NCBI RefSeq assembly: GCF_015690355.1
Contig: NZ_JADPRT010000002.1
Span: forward strand, 124,001-188,000
Direction of reading: 5' to 3'
Source: Streptacidiphilus fuscans
GTDB taxonomy: Bacteria; Actinomycetota; Actinomycetes; Streptomycetales; Streptomycetaceae
DNA: 64,000 bases
Part shown: positions 41,312 to 50,297 of the stretch, piece after piece
Layout: each line of letters starts with the position of its first letter
How positions within the stretch are numbered: the stretch's first letter is position 1
Notes under the pieces: model-generated
Told to the model about the DNA's origin: nothing
Databases searched by the model: none
What the model saw: only the letters and a program-made list of their open reading frames with translations
Made by a program: the position numbers and the translations under genes

Positions 41312-42223
41312 ATGGCGCACGGCACTGTTTCTGCTCGCAACGACCGCCCTGGAACCTGTCCCGCTCTGCCGTCCTGGTGGTCGGGAGGACGGCGGGTGCT
41401 GCTCGTCGTGGGGTTGGTGCTCTGGGGTGCCATGGCGGCGGTCGGGGCGCCTGCCCACGCGCACAACCCGGGCTGGACGGCGGGCGGGCCATTGGTGACG
41501 GCAGGCGGGCCCTTGGTGCGGCCGTTGCCGACCCGCGGGACGTTGGCTGACGTGCTGCGCCGCTTCGATCCGCCGCCGGTGCGGTGGGCGGCCGGGCATC
41601 GCGGGGTCGATCTGGCCGCGGCGCCGGGCACAGTGGTGCGCTCGGTGCGGCCGGGGGTGGTCTCGTTCGTCGGCGTGATCGCGGGCAAGCCGGTCGTCGC
41701 GGTCGAGCTCTCCGGCACCGGCTCACCGCCGCTGCGGACCACCTTCGAGCCGGTGACGGCGACGGTCACGGTCGGGCAGTCCGTGGGCGCGGGTCAGCAG
41801 CTGGGCACGGTCGGGGACCACGACGGGCACTGCCCGGTCGGCTGCCTCCACTGGGGCTTGCTGCGCGGGCACCACTATCTCGACCCGCTCGCCCTGGTGT
41901 CCGTCGGTCAAGCCCGGCTGCTGCCGCTGACCCCGTCCAGCACCAAGGCCACGGCGGCGTCGATCACCACGTCCGGTTCCTCGACGGCGTCGCCGAGCTC
42001 CAGGCGCTTGGCTGCGGCCTCGACGGTCCCCTGGAGCAGCGAGGCGGCGAGGGCGGGGCTCGGGTGGCCGAGTTCGGTCAGGGCCGTGACGATCGGGCCG
42101 GCCAGCTGCCCGTGCGCGGCACGGATCCTCTCGCGGGCGGCGTCGTCCAGCTCCATGGCCGAGATGGCGGCGATCGCGCGGTGCCGCGGGTCTCCGGCCA
42201 GGGTGAGCTGGGCGCGGACGTAG
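41312..42223 (+). CDS. M23 family (LytM-type) peptidase, reading frame runs through the convergent TetR gene
   Basis: Exported protein: positively charged start, hydrophobic segment VLLVVGLVLWGAMAAVGAPAHA (about 29-50), then a LytM domain. Motif 1 is GHRGVDLAAAPG (His and Asp ligands), and the last motif is CLHWGL instead of HLH, a form common in actinobacterial members. The domain is complete by about residue 205 (SVGQARLLPLTP), yet no stop occurs until 42223, so about 100 residues would be encoded opposite the TetR gene. Probably peptidoglycan remodelling. The 339 nt between this gene and rpsB hold divergent promoters and no gene. Confidence 0.8.
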   Translation: MAHGTVSARNDRPGTCPALPSWWSGGRRVLLVVGLVLWGAMAAVGAPAHAHNPGWTAGGPLVTAGGPLVRPLPTRGTLADVLRRFDPPPVRWAAGHRGVDLAAAPGTVVRSVRPGVVSFVGVIAGKPVVAVELSGTGSPPLRTTFEPVTATVTVGQSVGAGQQLGTVGDHDGHCPVGCLHWGLLRGHHYLDPLALVSVGQARLLPLTPSSTKATAASITTSGSSTASPSSRRLAAASTVPWSSEAARAGLGWPSSVRAVTIGPASCPCAARILSRAASSSSMAEMAAIARCRGSPARVSWART

Positions 42224-42522
42224 GCCTCCACGCGGGCCACCGGGGTCGGCTGGGCCGCCACGGCCTCGGCCACGTCGACGGCCCAGGCCGGGAAGTCGAC
42301 GGCGCAGAGCTCCTCGACCACGCCTGCCCGGGACTTGAAGTACTCGTAGACCGACGACCTCGCCAGACCGGTCCTGGCGGCGAGGTTGGGGAAGGTCAGC
42401 GCCTCCATGCCGCCCTCGGCCAGCAGCTCGCGGGCGGCGGCCAGCAGGGCGTCACGCTGCAGCCGACGGTGTTCGACGAGGGTGGCAGCTCGAATCTTCG
42501 GCACGGGGGCAAGGGTAGCCAA
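41908..42522 (-). CDS. TetR family transcriptional regulator
   Basis: A 204-residue protein with HTH at about 18-64 (LQRDALLAAARELLAEGG...LTFPNLAARTGLARSSVYEYFKSRAGVVEEL) and a helical ligand domain. Located between the M23 gene and whiG; its 3' end overlaps the M23 reading frame tail to tail by 316 nt. Target unknown. Confidence 0.88.
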   Translation of the reverse strand: MATLAPVPKIRAATLVEHRRLQRDALLAAARELLAEGGMEALTFPNLAARTGLARSSVYEYFKSRAGVVEELCAVDFPAWAVDVAEAVAAQPTPVARVEAYVRAQLTLAGDPRHRAIAAISAMELDDAARERIRAAHGQLAGPIVTALTELGHPSPALAASLLQGTVEAAAKRLELGDAVEEPDVVIDAAVALVLDGVSGSSRA

Positions 42523-42587
42523 GGACTCTGTGAGCCGGTTCTCCCCTACCGGACATCGGCCGGTGTGGGGCGCGGCGAAGTGCGCGT

Positions 42588-43415
42588 TCAGCGCGCGTCG
42601 GAGAGCTTGGCGCGGAGTTGGAGCACGGCCTTGGTGTGGATCTGGGAGACCCTGCTCTCGGTGACCCCGAGGACCTGGCCGATCTCCGCCAGGGTCAGCC
42701 CCTCGTAGTAGTACAGGCTGACGACGGTCTTCTCCCGCTCCGGGAGCGTGTTGATCGCGCCGGCCAGCAGTCGCCGCACCTCGCGGCTCTCGGCGACCTC
42801 CTCCGGGTCGTCGGCCGCGGTGTCGACCAGCGTGTCGACGAGACTGCCACGCGCGTCGCCGCCCTCGCCCGAGCCGTGCAGCAGCTCGTCCAGGGCGACC
42901 ACGTTGGCCAGCGACAGCTGGCTGAAGATGCCGTGGAGCTCCTCGACCTGGATGCCCATGGCCGCCGCCACCTCGGAGTCGCCCGGCGTGCGGCGCAGGC
43001 TGACCTCCAGGGTGGCGTAGGCGCGCTCGACCGCGCGGGCCTTCTGTCGGATCGAGCGCGGGATCCAGTCCAGCGCCCGCAGTTCGTCGATGATCGCGCC
43101 GCGGATCCGGCTGATCGCATAGGTCTCGAACTTGATCGCCCGCTCCGGGTCGAACTTCTCGATCGCGTCGATCAGCCCGAAGACGCCGGAGGAGACGAAG
43201 TCCGCCTGCTCGACATTGGCCGGCAGGCCCACGCCGACGCGGCCGGCGACGTACTTGACCAGCGGTGAGTAGTGCAGGATCAGCTGCTCCCGCAGACGCG
43301 GGTCGCTCGACTGCTTGTAGGCGTGCCAGAGCTCGTCCACCGTGCGCACCCGCGCGTTGCGCGGGCCGGGGATGCTGCGGGGCTCCCCGGTCGGGGAGCT
43401 GGCGTAGCTGGGCAT
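42588..43415 (-). CDS. whiG: Sporulation sigma factor WhiG (FliA family)
   Basis: A 275-residue sigma-28-type factor. Region 2 is [28 protein letters not shown]...[43 protein letters not shown]. Region 4 is [41 protein letters not shown]. In Streptomyces it commits aerial hyphae to sporulation, is held by RsiG with c-di-GMP, and drives whiH and whiI. Its presence indicates a sporulating actinomycete. A direct repeat lies upstream. Confidence 0.95.
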   Translation of the reverse strand: MPSYASSPTGEPRSIPGPRNARVRTVDELWHAYKQSSDPRLREQLILHYSPLVKYVAGRVGVGLPANVEQADFVSSGVFGLIDAIEKFDPERAIKFETYAISRIRGAIIDELRALDWIPRSIRQKARAVERAYATLEVSLRRTPGDSEVAAAMGIQVEELHGIFSQLSLANVVALDELLHGSGEGGDARGSLVDTLVDTAADDPEEVAESREVRRLLAGAINTLPEREKTVVSLYYYEGLTLAEIGQVLGVTESRVSQIHTKAVLQLRAKLSDAR

Positions 43416-43460
43416 GCGTCGTCGTGAGCCGTTCTACCGATCCATCGGGCGCGATCCGTC

Positions 43461-43504
43461 GGGCCGTTCAACGGACCGGTTGTGCCATTGGGCCATTCAA
43501 CGGA
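43461..43504. repeat. Direct repeat upstream of whiG
   Basis: GGGCCGTTCAACGGA at 43461-43475 recurs as GGGCCATTCAACGGA at 43490-43504, 29 bp apart and 46-89 bp upstream of the whiG start. Spacing of nearly three helical turns fits two activator or repressor sites. Confidence 0.6.
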
Positions 43505-43542
43505 ACGTTGTGAGCGTAGCGTCACCGGATGGTTTCCGAGCG

Positions 43543-44775
43543 CTATCGGGACCCCTTGCACGCCGGATTCAGTCTCCAGTGCGCTCCCAGGCGTTCGACC
43601 ATGCCGAGCGAGACCAGCTCGTAGAGCCGCTGCAGCACCACGTCGGGGGCCAGCAGCGAGCGTTGGACCAGCGACTCCACGGTTGTTCCGCGTGACGAGG
43701 CGGGCAGGGATTCGAGCACGCGCAGTGTCTCGGGAGCGAGCGCGTCCCGCAGGCGTTCACGCCCCTCCGGAGTGGCGGCGAGGTCGGCGCCGATCTCGCC
43801 GATCTGTTCGACGATCTCTGCATGGTCGCTCACCAGAACCGCGCCGTTGCGGATCAGCGCGTGCGTCCCCGCGGAGAGCGAACTGGTGGCCGCACCCGGA
43901 ACCGCCATCACGTGCCGGGCCAACTCCCCCGCCCAGCGGGCGGTGTTGAGCGATCCGCTGCGCCGGGCGGCCTCGACCACGACCGTCCCCCGTGTCAACG
44001 CCGCGATCAGGCGGTTGCGTTGGAGGAACCGCGGCCGGTTGGGGTGCGCGCCGAGTGGCAACTCGCTGAGCAGCAGACCGGTTTCGCTGATCCGGCGCAT
44101 CAACTGGTCGTTGGAGCGCGGGTAGGCCTGGTCGACGCCGCAGGCCAGGACGCCGATGGTCGGCCCCGACACGGCGAGTGCGCCCCGGTGGGCGGCGGCG
44201 TCCACGCCGTGGGCGGCACCCGAGACGACCGTCCAGCCGCGCTCAGCCAGCGCGGCGGCGAGCTCCGCGGCCATCCGCTGCCCGTAGCCGGTGCAGGCAC
44301 GGGCGCCGACCACGGCGACGGACCGTACCGCCAGAACCCGCAACGCGGCGCTGCCGCGCGCCCAGAGGGCGACCGGTCGCACCGGCCCGAGATCGTCCAG
44401 CTGCGACGGCCACGCCGCCTCTCCCGGGCAGATCAGCCGTGCCCCGATCAGCCGCCCATGGGCCAACTCCCGTGCGCCGTCCGGCGGCGCGAGGCCCACG
44501 GGCAGCCCGCGGACCAGGCGGGCGAGTGCACCCTGCGGCCCGAGCTCCTCGATCAACCGCCCGGCCCGCTCGTCCCCCGGCTCCACGATCCGCCCGAGCG
44601 CGGCCCGGGCGACGCGCACCGGGGTGTCGGGGAGGTCGGACGCGTCGGGGAGGTCGGACGCGTCGGCGGCGACGGCTCCGGTGACGGTCCCGGTGACGGC
44701 AGCCTCGGGGGTGGCCGCTGCGAGAGGTTCGGCACTGGGGTCGTCGAGCAGCGCCGGCTGGTGAACGAGCGTCAT
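43543..44775 (-). CDS. dprA: DNA-processing protein DprA
   Basis: A 410-residue protein. The Rossmann core has VAVVGARACTGYGQRMAAELAAAL, SGAAHGVDAAAHRGAL and PRFLQRNRLIAALTRGTVVVEA. A C-terminal winged helix follows (TVESLVQRSLLAPDVVLQRLYELVSLGMVE). It loads RecA on incoming single-stranded DNA in transformable bacteria and is widespread even in non-transformable ones. ATG 44775 with GGAG nearby; an N-terminal extension of about 80 Ala/Asp-rich residues is present, containing ASDLPDASDLPD repeats. In the same strand order as comM and yraN. Confidence 0.93.
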   Translation of the reverse strand: MTLVHQPALLDDPSAEPLAAATPEAAVTGTVTGAVAADASDLPDASDLPDTPVRVARAALGRIVEPGDERAGRLIEELGPQGALARLVRGLPVGLAPPDGARELAHGRLIGARLICPGEAAWPSQLDDLGPVRPVALWARGSAALRVLAVRSVAVVGARACTGYGQRMAAELAAALAERGWTVVSGAAHGVDAAAHRGALAVSGPTIGVLACGVDQAYPRSNDQLMRRISETGLLLSELPLGAHPNRPRFLQRNRLIAALTRGTVVVEAARRSGSLNTARWAGELARHVMAVPGAATSSLSAGTHALIRNGAVLVSDHAEIVEQIGEIGADLAATPEGRERLRDALAPETLRVLESLPASSRGTTVESLVQRSLLAPDVVLQRLYELVSLGMVERLGAHWRLNPACKGSR

Positions 44776-44853
44776 GGAGGCTCCTCGGGCGGATGGTGTG
44801 CGAGGCGAGGCGTGACGGTGAGGGGCAGAGCGGGGCCTGACCGGTGAGGGGTG

Positions 44854-44901
44854 GGCACCGTGCCGAAGGCTCGCTTCTGGGACGAGCCCCGGCACGGTGC
44901 C
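44854..44901 (-). terminator. Long two-part hairpin after comM
   Basis: GGCACCGTGCCG pairs with CGGCACGGTGCC, and inside it GGCTCG pairs with CGAGCC. It begins 28 nt after the comM stop and precedes dprA. Confidence 0.88.
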
Positions 44902-44928
44902 GGTCTGGTGGGTGGAGGTGACGGAAGG

Positions 44929-46539
44929 TCAGAAGTGCGGCTCGGTCAGGGGTGCGTCGCGGATATGCGCGCCGCGAAGGGCCAGAGCCGAGCGGACGTG
45001 GGTGCGGTCGGGGCGGTCCGCACCGGCGAGGTCGGCCGCCGTCCAGGCGACGCGGACGACGCGGTCGAGGCCGCGCGCGGTGAGGAAGCCGCGTTCCATC
45101 TCACGCTCCGCGTCCTGGAGGGATCCGGGGCCGAGCGGATAGCGGGTGCGGAGCTCGTGCCCGGGGACCTCGCCGTTGACCCGCCACGGGGTCTGGGCGT
45201 ATCGGGCCGCGGCCCGCTCGCGCGCGGCGAGGACACGGGCGGCCACCACCGCCGTCGACTCCGCCGAGGACTCCTTCTGGAGCAGCTCGACCCTGCTGAC
45301 CGCGTCGACCTCGACCCGGAGGTCGACGCGGTCCAACAACGGGCCGCTGAGCCGGGCTTGGTAGCGGGTGACCATGGTGGGCGTGCACTCGCAGGCATCA
45401 CCGCGACGGGACCACCTCCCGCACGGGCACGGATTGGCTGCAAGAAGCAACAGGAACCGCGCCGGGAGCCGGAGCGAGCCCGCGGACCGGGCGACGACGA
45501 CCTCGCCCGACTCCAGCGGCTGGCGGAGCGCGTCGAGGACCCGGACCGAGAACTCCGGCGCCTCGTCCAGGAAGAGAACACCCCGGTGGGCCAGGGACGC
45601 CGCCCCGGGGCGGGGCAGGCCGCTGCCGCCCCCGACGATCGCGGGCATGGTCGTGGAGTGGTGCGGGGCGCAGTACGGGGCCTGCTGGACCAGCGGGCGG
45701 CCCGCCGGCAGCAGGCCGGCGATCGAGTGGATCGCGGTGACCTCCAGCGCCTCGCGTCGGTCCAGCGGCGGGAGGATGCCGGGCAGGCGCTCGGCCAGCA
45801 TGGTCTTGCCCGCGCCCGGCGGACCCTTCAGGAAGAGGTGGTGGCCCCCGGCCGCGGCCAGCTCCAGGGCACGCCGCGCCTCGAACTGGCCCGCGACATC
45901 GGCGAGATCCTTCTTCCAACCGCCCACGTCGAACTGACGGATCCCCAGCCCGGGCAGCGAGAGACCCGCCAGCGCGGGATCGGGCCCGGTCGTGCCGAGC
46001 CGCTCGGGCGGCTCCTCCGGTTCGGGCTCGCCGCAGAGCAGGGCGATCAGCTGACGCAGGGAGCGCACCGGCAGCACCTCGATGCCGGGCACCAGCGCCG
46101 CCTCGGCCGCAGTCGCCTCGGCGACGGCGACGCGATCGTAGCCGGCGTCGACCGCCGCCAGCACCGCGGGTAGCACGCCACGGACCGGGCGAGCCCGGCC
46201 GTCGAGGCCCAGCTCACCGACGAGCAGCAGCCGCTCGATCGTCTCCGGCCGGAGCCGCTCCGCCGCCGCGAGCACCGCGCAGGCGATGGCGAGGTCGAAG
46301 CCGGAGCCGCTCTTGGGGACGGAGGCGGGCGAGAGACCCACGGTGAGCTTCTTGAGCGGCCACTTCTCGCCGCTGTTGACCACGGCCGCGCGCACCCGGT
46401 CGCGCGACTCGTTGACGGCCTTGTCCGGCAGCCCCACGATCGTGAACGCGGCCAGACCCGGCTCCAGATCCGCCTGGACCTCGACCACCACGCCGTCCAC
46501 GCCCAGCAGGGCCACCGCTCCGGTGCGGGCGAAGGCCAT
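44929..46539 (-). CDS. comM: ComM/YifB-type AAA+ ATPase (Mg chelatase-like)
   Basis: A 536-residue protein of usual length. The N-terminal Lon-like fold domain reads GLPDKAVNESRDRVRAAVVNSG. The AAA+ module has Walker A GPPGAGKTMLAERLPGILP, and the C-terminal Mg-chelatase lid is present. ComM is a hexameric branch-migration helicase aiding recombination of transformed DNA. It sits 1 nt after yraN. Confidence 0.94.
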   Translation of the reverse strand: MAFARTGAVALLGVDGVVVEVQADLEPGLAAFTIVGLPDKAVNESRDRVRAAVVNSGEKWPLKKLTVGLSPASVPKSGSGFDLAIACAVLAAAERLRPETIERLLLVGELGLDGRARPVRGVLPAVLAAVDAGYDRVAVAEATAAEAALVPGIEVLPVRSLRQLIALLCGEPEPEEPPERLGTTGPDPALAGLSLPGLGIRQFDVGGWKKDLADVAGQFEARRALELAAAGGHHLFLKGPPGAGKTMLAERLPGILPPLDRREALEVTAIHSIAGLLPAGRPLVQQAPYCAPHHSTTMPAIVGGGSGLPRPGAASLAHRGVLFLDEAPEFSVRVLDALRQPLESGEVVVARSAGSLRLPARFLLLLAANPCPCGRWSRRGDACECTPTMVTRYQARLSGPLLDRVDLRVEVDAVSRVELLQKESSAESTAVVAARVLAARERAAARYAQTPWRVNGEVPGHELRTRYPLGPGSLQDAEREMERGFLTARGLDRVVRVAWTAADLAGADRPDRTHVRSALALRGAHIRDAPLTEPHF

Positions 46540-46540
46540 C

Positions 46541-46924
46541 TCAGCCCACCGCCCCGCGCAGGTGCGTGATCCGCGCAGGACCGCGTCGGCCGTGGACCAC
46601 GCAGATCACGTCGACCCGGACACCACCGGGTGGCGGCGGCCCGGACCAGCACTCGGCGAGCCAGCGTTCCGCCAGCGCGAGCAGGCGCTCCGCCTTGACC
46701 TCGCCGACGGCCTCGGCCGGGCTCTGCGCGCCGTGCTCGCTGCGGGTCTTCACCTCGCAGACGGCGAGCGCGGGGCCGCCCGGCTGAGGGTCCAGGGCGA
46801 CGATGTCGAGCTCGCCGGCGCGGCAGCGCCAGTTACGGGCCAGGACGCGCAGGCCCGCGGCTTCGAGATGGCGGGCGGCGGCCTGCTCGCCGTAGCGGCC
46901 GAGGGCCTGGGTGCGTGCGGTCAT
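46541..46924 (-). CDS. YraN family (UPF0102) endonuclease-like protein
   Basis: A 127-residue protein with the UPF0102 pattern ALGRYGEQAAARHLEAAGLRVLARNWRCRAGELDIVALD and FCEVKTR-like AVCEVKTRSEHG, a restriction-endonuclease-like fold (E-D-ExK). Function unproven. ATG 46924 has GGAGG 8 nt upstream. The neighbour comM supports a DNA-processing role. Confidence 0.9.
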   Translation of the reverse strand: MTARTQALGRYGEQAAARHLEAAGLRVLARNWRCRAGELDIVALDPQPGGPALAVCEVKTRSEHGAQSPAEAVGEVKAERLLALAERWLAECWSGPPPPGGVRVDVICVVHGRRGPARITHLRGAVG

Positions 46925-47136
46925 GTCGGTCACCTCCGCCGAGAAATCTCCCGGTTGCGGAGGTGCCGGGCCAGCGGGCCGTCGCCGGCCTGTGGACAAC
47001 CCGCGGCTGTGGAAAACGCCGCCACCCTGCCAGGTGAAACCGATGCGCGGCACGGCAAACGCGCCCGCGTCGGCCGCGCCATGCCCGCACCCGTCCCCGC
47101 GTCGGCGCGCCCGTCGGCGTCAGCGCCCGCGTGCGG

Positions 47137-47463
47137 CTACCGCCCGAAGCCGGCGTCGTCCTGGGGCAGCTCCAGCTCGCTCTTGGCGAGCTCCTCGACG
47201 TTGACGTCCTTGAAGGTGAGCACCCTGACCTGGCGGACGAAGCGCGCCGGACGGTACATGTCCCACACCCAGGCGTCGGCCATGGTGACCTCGAAGAAGA
47301 CCTCGCCCTGCAGCGAGTGCACCTTGAGCTCGTAGTCGTTGGTCAGGTAGAAGCGCCGCTCCGTCTCGATGACGAACTTGAACAGCCCGACGACATCTCG
47401 ATACTCCCGGTAGAGCTTGAGCTCCATCTCGGTCTCGTACTTTTCGAGATCCTCGGCACTCAT
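47137..47463 (-). CDS. DUF2469 family protein
   Basis: A 108-residue acidic protein (MSAEDLEKYETEMELKLYREYRDVVGLFKFVIETERRFYLTNDYELKV) highly conserved across actinobacteria and always near this locus. Function unknown. Start has GAGGGGAA 9 nt upstream. Confidence 0.93.
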   Translation of the reverse strand: MSAEDLEKYETEMELKLYREYRDVVGLFKFVIETERRFYLTNDYELKVHSLQGEVFFEVTMADAWVWDMYRPARFVRQVRVLTFKDVNVEELAKSELELPQDDAGFGR

Positions 47464-47476
47464 CCCCACGTTCCCC

Positions 47477-47995
47477 TCAGCTGTGCGTACGTCCAACCAT
47501 TGTGGACCACAGGCGCGGCCCGGAGAGCCTGACCGGGCGGGGAGGCGGGCCCTCCCTCAGCACGCGCTGCAGCAGCTTCGCCAGCGCGTTCGGATAGATG
47601 GTCTCCTTGGTCGCCAGCAGCTCCGCCAGGGTCCACCAGCGCAGTGCGTCGGTGGTGCGGAGCTCCAGCTCGGTCTGGCCGGAGGTGTCCGTCTCGACGG
47701 TGTCCGTCCGGGCCAGGTAGTACCACTCGTCCTGGGCGTACATCCGGCCGTCGAACTGGAACTCGGTGGCGCGGGTGGCGAGCAGTGCGCCGAGCTGCGC
47801 GTCGCGGATGCCGGTCTCCTCGGCGATCTCCCGGTGCGCGGCCTCGGCCAGGTCCTCGCCCTCCTCGACGCCGCCGCCCGGGGTGAACCACCACTCCCGT
47901 CCCGGCTCCTCCGGGTCGAAGCCGTGCAGCAGCAGGATCCGGTCCTGCGGATCGAGCAGCAGCACGCGCGCCGCGCGGCGACGCTTGGGTGGCAT
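47477..47995 (-). CDS. Nudix hydrolase
   Basis: A 172-residue protein with a full Nudix box, GGGVEEGEDLAEAAHREIAEETGI (Gx5Ex7REUxEExGU), about residues 40-63. Hydrolyses nucleoside diphosphate-linked compounds; substrate unknown. It follows the last signal peptidase gene by 67 nt, matching the mutT-like gene after sipZ in S. lividans. Confidence 0.9.
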   Translation of the reverse strand: MPPKRRRAARVLLLDPQDRILLLHGFDPEEPGREWWFTPGGGVEEGEDLAEAAHREIAEETGIRDAQLGALLATRATEFQFDGRMYAQDEWYYLARTDTVETDTSGQTELELRTTDALRWWTLAELLATKETIYPNALAKLLQRVLREGPPPRPVRLSGPRLWSTMVGRTHS

Positions 47996-48062
47996 CCGGG
48001 AGTCGCTCCTCAGCGGTCAGGTGACGGGGGGCGTGAGCCAGGTCCGCGTCCAGGGTCGGCGG

Positions 48063-48878
48063 TCAGGGCGTTCCCGCGGAGGCCGCCGACCTCGACTCGC
48101 GCGGACCGTCGGACGGGCCGGACGGGCCGGACGCGCCGGGGCCGCCGGACCTGCGGGAGCGGAAGCGGTTCGCCATGCCTGCGAAGCTACCCGCTGCGGC
48201 GGTGATCAACACCAGCGCCGCACCGCCGAACGTCGCCCAGGTCGCCGCGACCAGCGGCCCGTGCGCGCTCGCGTCCTGGCCGGGAACGGCGTCGAAGGCG
48301 CTGGTGCGGTCGATCCCGCTCATCGAGCCGAGCGGCCAGGCCACGCCCTCGACCCGCGCGACCACGTCCGAGGCCGGGACGGTTCCCCCGAGCTGGTCGA
48401 GGTGGACCCGGGAGTCGGCGGAGACGGCGCGGTTGTCGCCCATGAGCCAGAGCCGACCGGCCGGGACCTTGGCGGTGAACTGCTGCGGGACCTGGCCGAT
48501 CGCCTGTCCGGCCGGCTGGTCGAGGTAGGGCTCGTCCACCGGGACGCCGTTGACGGTAACCCGGCCCTTGGCGTCGCAGCACTTCACCGTGTCGCCGCCG
48601 ATCGCGATCACGCGCTTGACCAGGTCGGAGTTCTCCCAGGCCGGGTCGTTGAAGACCACGATGTCCCCGCGTCCGATCGCGCCCGGCGTCGCGCCGGAGA
48701 CCGTGTGGGCCAGGACCGTGTCGCCCGCGGCGATGGTGGGTTCCATGGAGTCGGTCGGCACCGAGTACGGCCGGTACTGCAGCGCGATCAGCAGGAAGCC
48801 GCCGATCATGGCGACCAGTCCGATGCCGATGCCCAGTCCCTGCACCACGCTGCCCGCCATGGGCCTACGTCCTGCCAT
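48063..48878 (-). CDS. sipZ: Type I signal peptidase (SipZ-like)
   Basis: A 271-residue membrane protease that cuts Sec and Tat signal peptides outside the membrane. N-terminal helix at about 15-33, catalytic serine in PTDSMEPTI, catalytic lysine in LVKRVIAIGGD, box E GDNRAVSADSR, and a C-terminal membrane anchor (LVAATWATFGGAALVLITAAAG). Fourth of four paralogues counted from rplS, the position of sipZ in S. lividans; the symbol is assigned by position. A 206-nt gap upstream, rich in CTTCCG repeats, may hold its own promoter. Confidence 0.9.
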   Translation of the reverse strand: MAGRRPMAGSVVQGLGIGIGLVAMIGGFLLIALQYRPYSVPTDSMEPTIAAGDTVLAHTVSGATPGAIGRGDIVVFNDPAWENSDLVKRVIAIGGDTVKCCDAKGRVTVNGVPVDEPYLDQPAGQAIGQVPQQFTAKVPAGRLWLMGDNRAVSADSRVHLDQLGGTVPASDVVARVEGVAWPLGSMSGIDRTSAFDAVPGQDASAHGPLVAATWATFGGAALVLITAAAGSFAGMANRFRSRRSGGPGASGPSGPSDGPRESRSAASAGTP

Positions 48879-49084
48879 CGCCCGTTCGCTCCCGTGCCCT
48901 CGTGGCGCGCACGGCGGAGGGCCGTGGCATGTCCGAGCAGATTACTCGGCGATGCCACGGCCCCCGCAAGAGAAGAACGTGGAGATTTCGCGCTGTACCG
49001 GCCGCTCCGGAGTGCTTCGCGGCGCTTCCGGGCTCTTCCGGTCGCTTCCGTGTCTTTCCGGGTGGTACCGGCCGCTTCCGCCGA

Positions 49085-50200
49085 CTACTTCTGGCGCAGC
49101 TTCCGGCGGCGGTTGAGCAGCGTGATCGGGACCGCGCCCGCCAGGCCGAGCAGGGCCGGCGACGAGCCCGCGGCGAGCGCCGCGGTCTGGGTGCCGATGC
49201 CGGGCTGGGAGAAGGTGTCCGGGATCGGCAGGGTCTTCCAGTGCGAGATCGGCCAGGCCACGACGATCGCGCGACCGACGACCTTGCTGTCCGGCACCGA
49301 GCCGCCGCCGGGCTCGTCCATGTGGTACCGGGAGTCGAGCGAGTCCTGACGGTGGTCGCCCATCACCCAGATCGAGTTGGCCGGGACCGTGAGCGGACCG
49401 AAGTTCTTGTCACCGCAGGCCGTGCTGCCGGGGAACAGGTAAGGCTCGTTCAGGGCCTTGCCGTTGACGTAGACCGGACCGTTGCCCTTGCAGCTGATGG
49501 TGTCGCCGCCGACCGCGATGACGCGCTTGATCAGGTCCTTCTCGTTGACCGAGGGCATCAGGCCGATGAAGGACAGCGCGTCCTGGACGCCGCGGACGAT
49601 CGGGTTGCTGCTGGGCTGCTCGCCCGGCTCGCCGGCCAGCCAGTCGCTCGGGTCGTGGAAGACGACGACCTCGCCACGCGACGGCTTGTCACCGAAGTTG
49701 GGAGTCAGCTTGTCGACAAGGACGCGGTCGCCGATCTGCAGCGTGTCCTCCATCGAGCCGGAGGGGATGGAGAACGCCTGCACCAGGAACGTCTTGATCA
49801 GCAGCGCCAGCACCAGCGCCACCACGATCAGGATCGGCAGCTCCTTCCAGAAGGAGCGTGGCTTCTTCGCGTCCTTGGCGTCCTTGCCGCCCGTGCGGGA
49901 GCCGCCCTTTCCGTTGCCGCCCGAGGCCGAGGCCGAGCGCGGCGCACGACCGTTGTCGTCGTCGCCCGCGTCACCGCCGCCGGGGCCCTCGTTGTCGAGG
50001 ATGTCGGACGCACCCGAGCCGCTCACGCCCTCGGTGTTGCCCGTGGTGGCACCGCCCACCTGGTCGCCCATCTGCGCTTCCTCGCTCTTCCCTTGGGCGG
50101 CTTCCCCGCGTCCCTTGTCGTCCACGGACCCTACGGTACGGCCGTCGGAGTCCTCGGGCTCGCCGACACCAGAGTGGGCACCGATCAACACGTCCCCCAC
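49085..50200 (-). CDS. sipY: Type I signal peptidase (SipY-like)
   Basis: A 371-residue paralogue with a long acidic, Gly/Asp-rich cytoplasmic extension (1-130) before the membrane helix (FWKELPILIVVALVLALLIKTFLVQ). Catalytic Ser in IPSGSMEDTL, Lys in DLIKRVIAVGGD, box E GDHRQDSLDSRYH, and a C-terminal anchor. The extension is longer than in the other three paralogues. Confidence 0.9.
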   Translation of the reverse strand: MGDVLIGAHSGVGEPEDSDGRTVGSVDDKGRGEAAQGKSEEAQMGDQVGGATTGNTEGVSGSGASDILDNEGPGGGDAGDDDNGRAPRSASASGGNGKGGSRTGGKDAKDAKKPRSFWKELPILIVVALVLALLIKTFLVQAFSIPSGSMEDTLQIGDRVLVDKLTPNFGDKPSRGEVVVFHDPSDWLAGEPGEQPSSNPIVRGVQDALSFIGLMPSVNEKDLIKRVIAVGGDTISCKGNGPVYVNGKALNEPYLFPGSTACGDKNFGPLTVPANSIWVMGDHRQDSLDSRYHMDEPGGGSVPDSKVVGRAIVVAWPISHWKTLPIPDTFSQPGIGTQTAALAAGSSPALLGLAGAVPITLLNRRRKLRQK

Positions 50201-50297
50201 GTCGCCTCCTCTGCTGAACGGACGGGAACCCGTCCACGCACATCTCTACCACCAGGGCCATACGGAGCCCGTCAGTAGCGAGGAGGAGACGAGTGTC

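Noticed and set aside
41860..41900. M23 peptidase considered inactive because the HxH motif reads CLH
   Set aside because: The CLHWG form is common among actinobacterial members of this group, so inactivity cannot be claimed.
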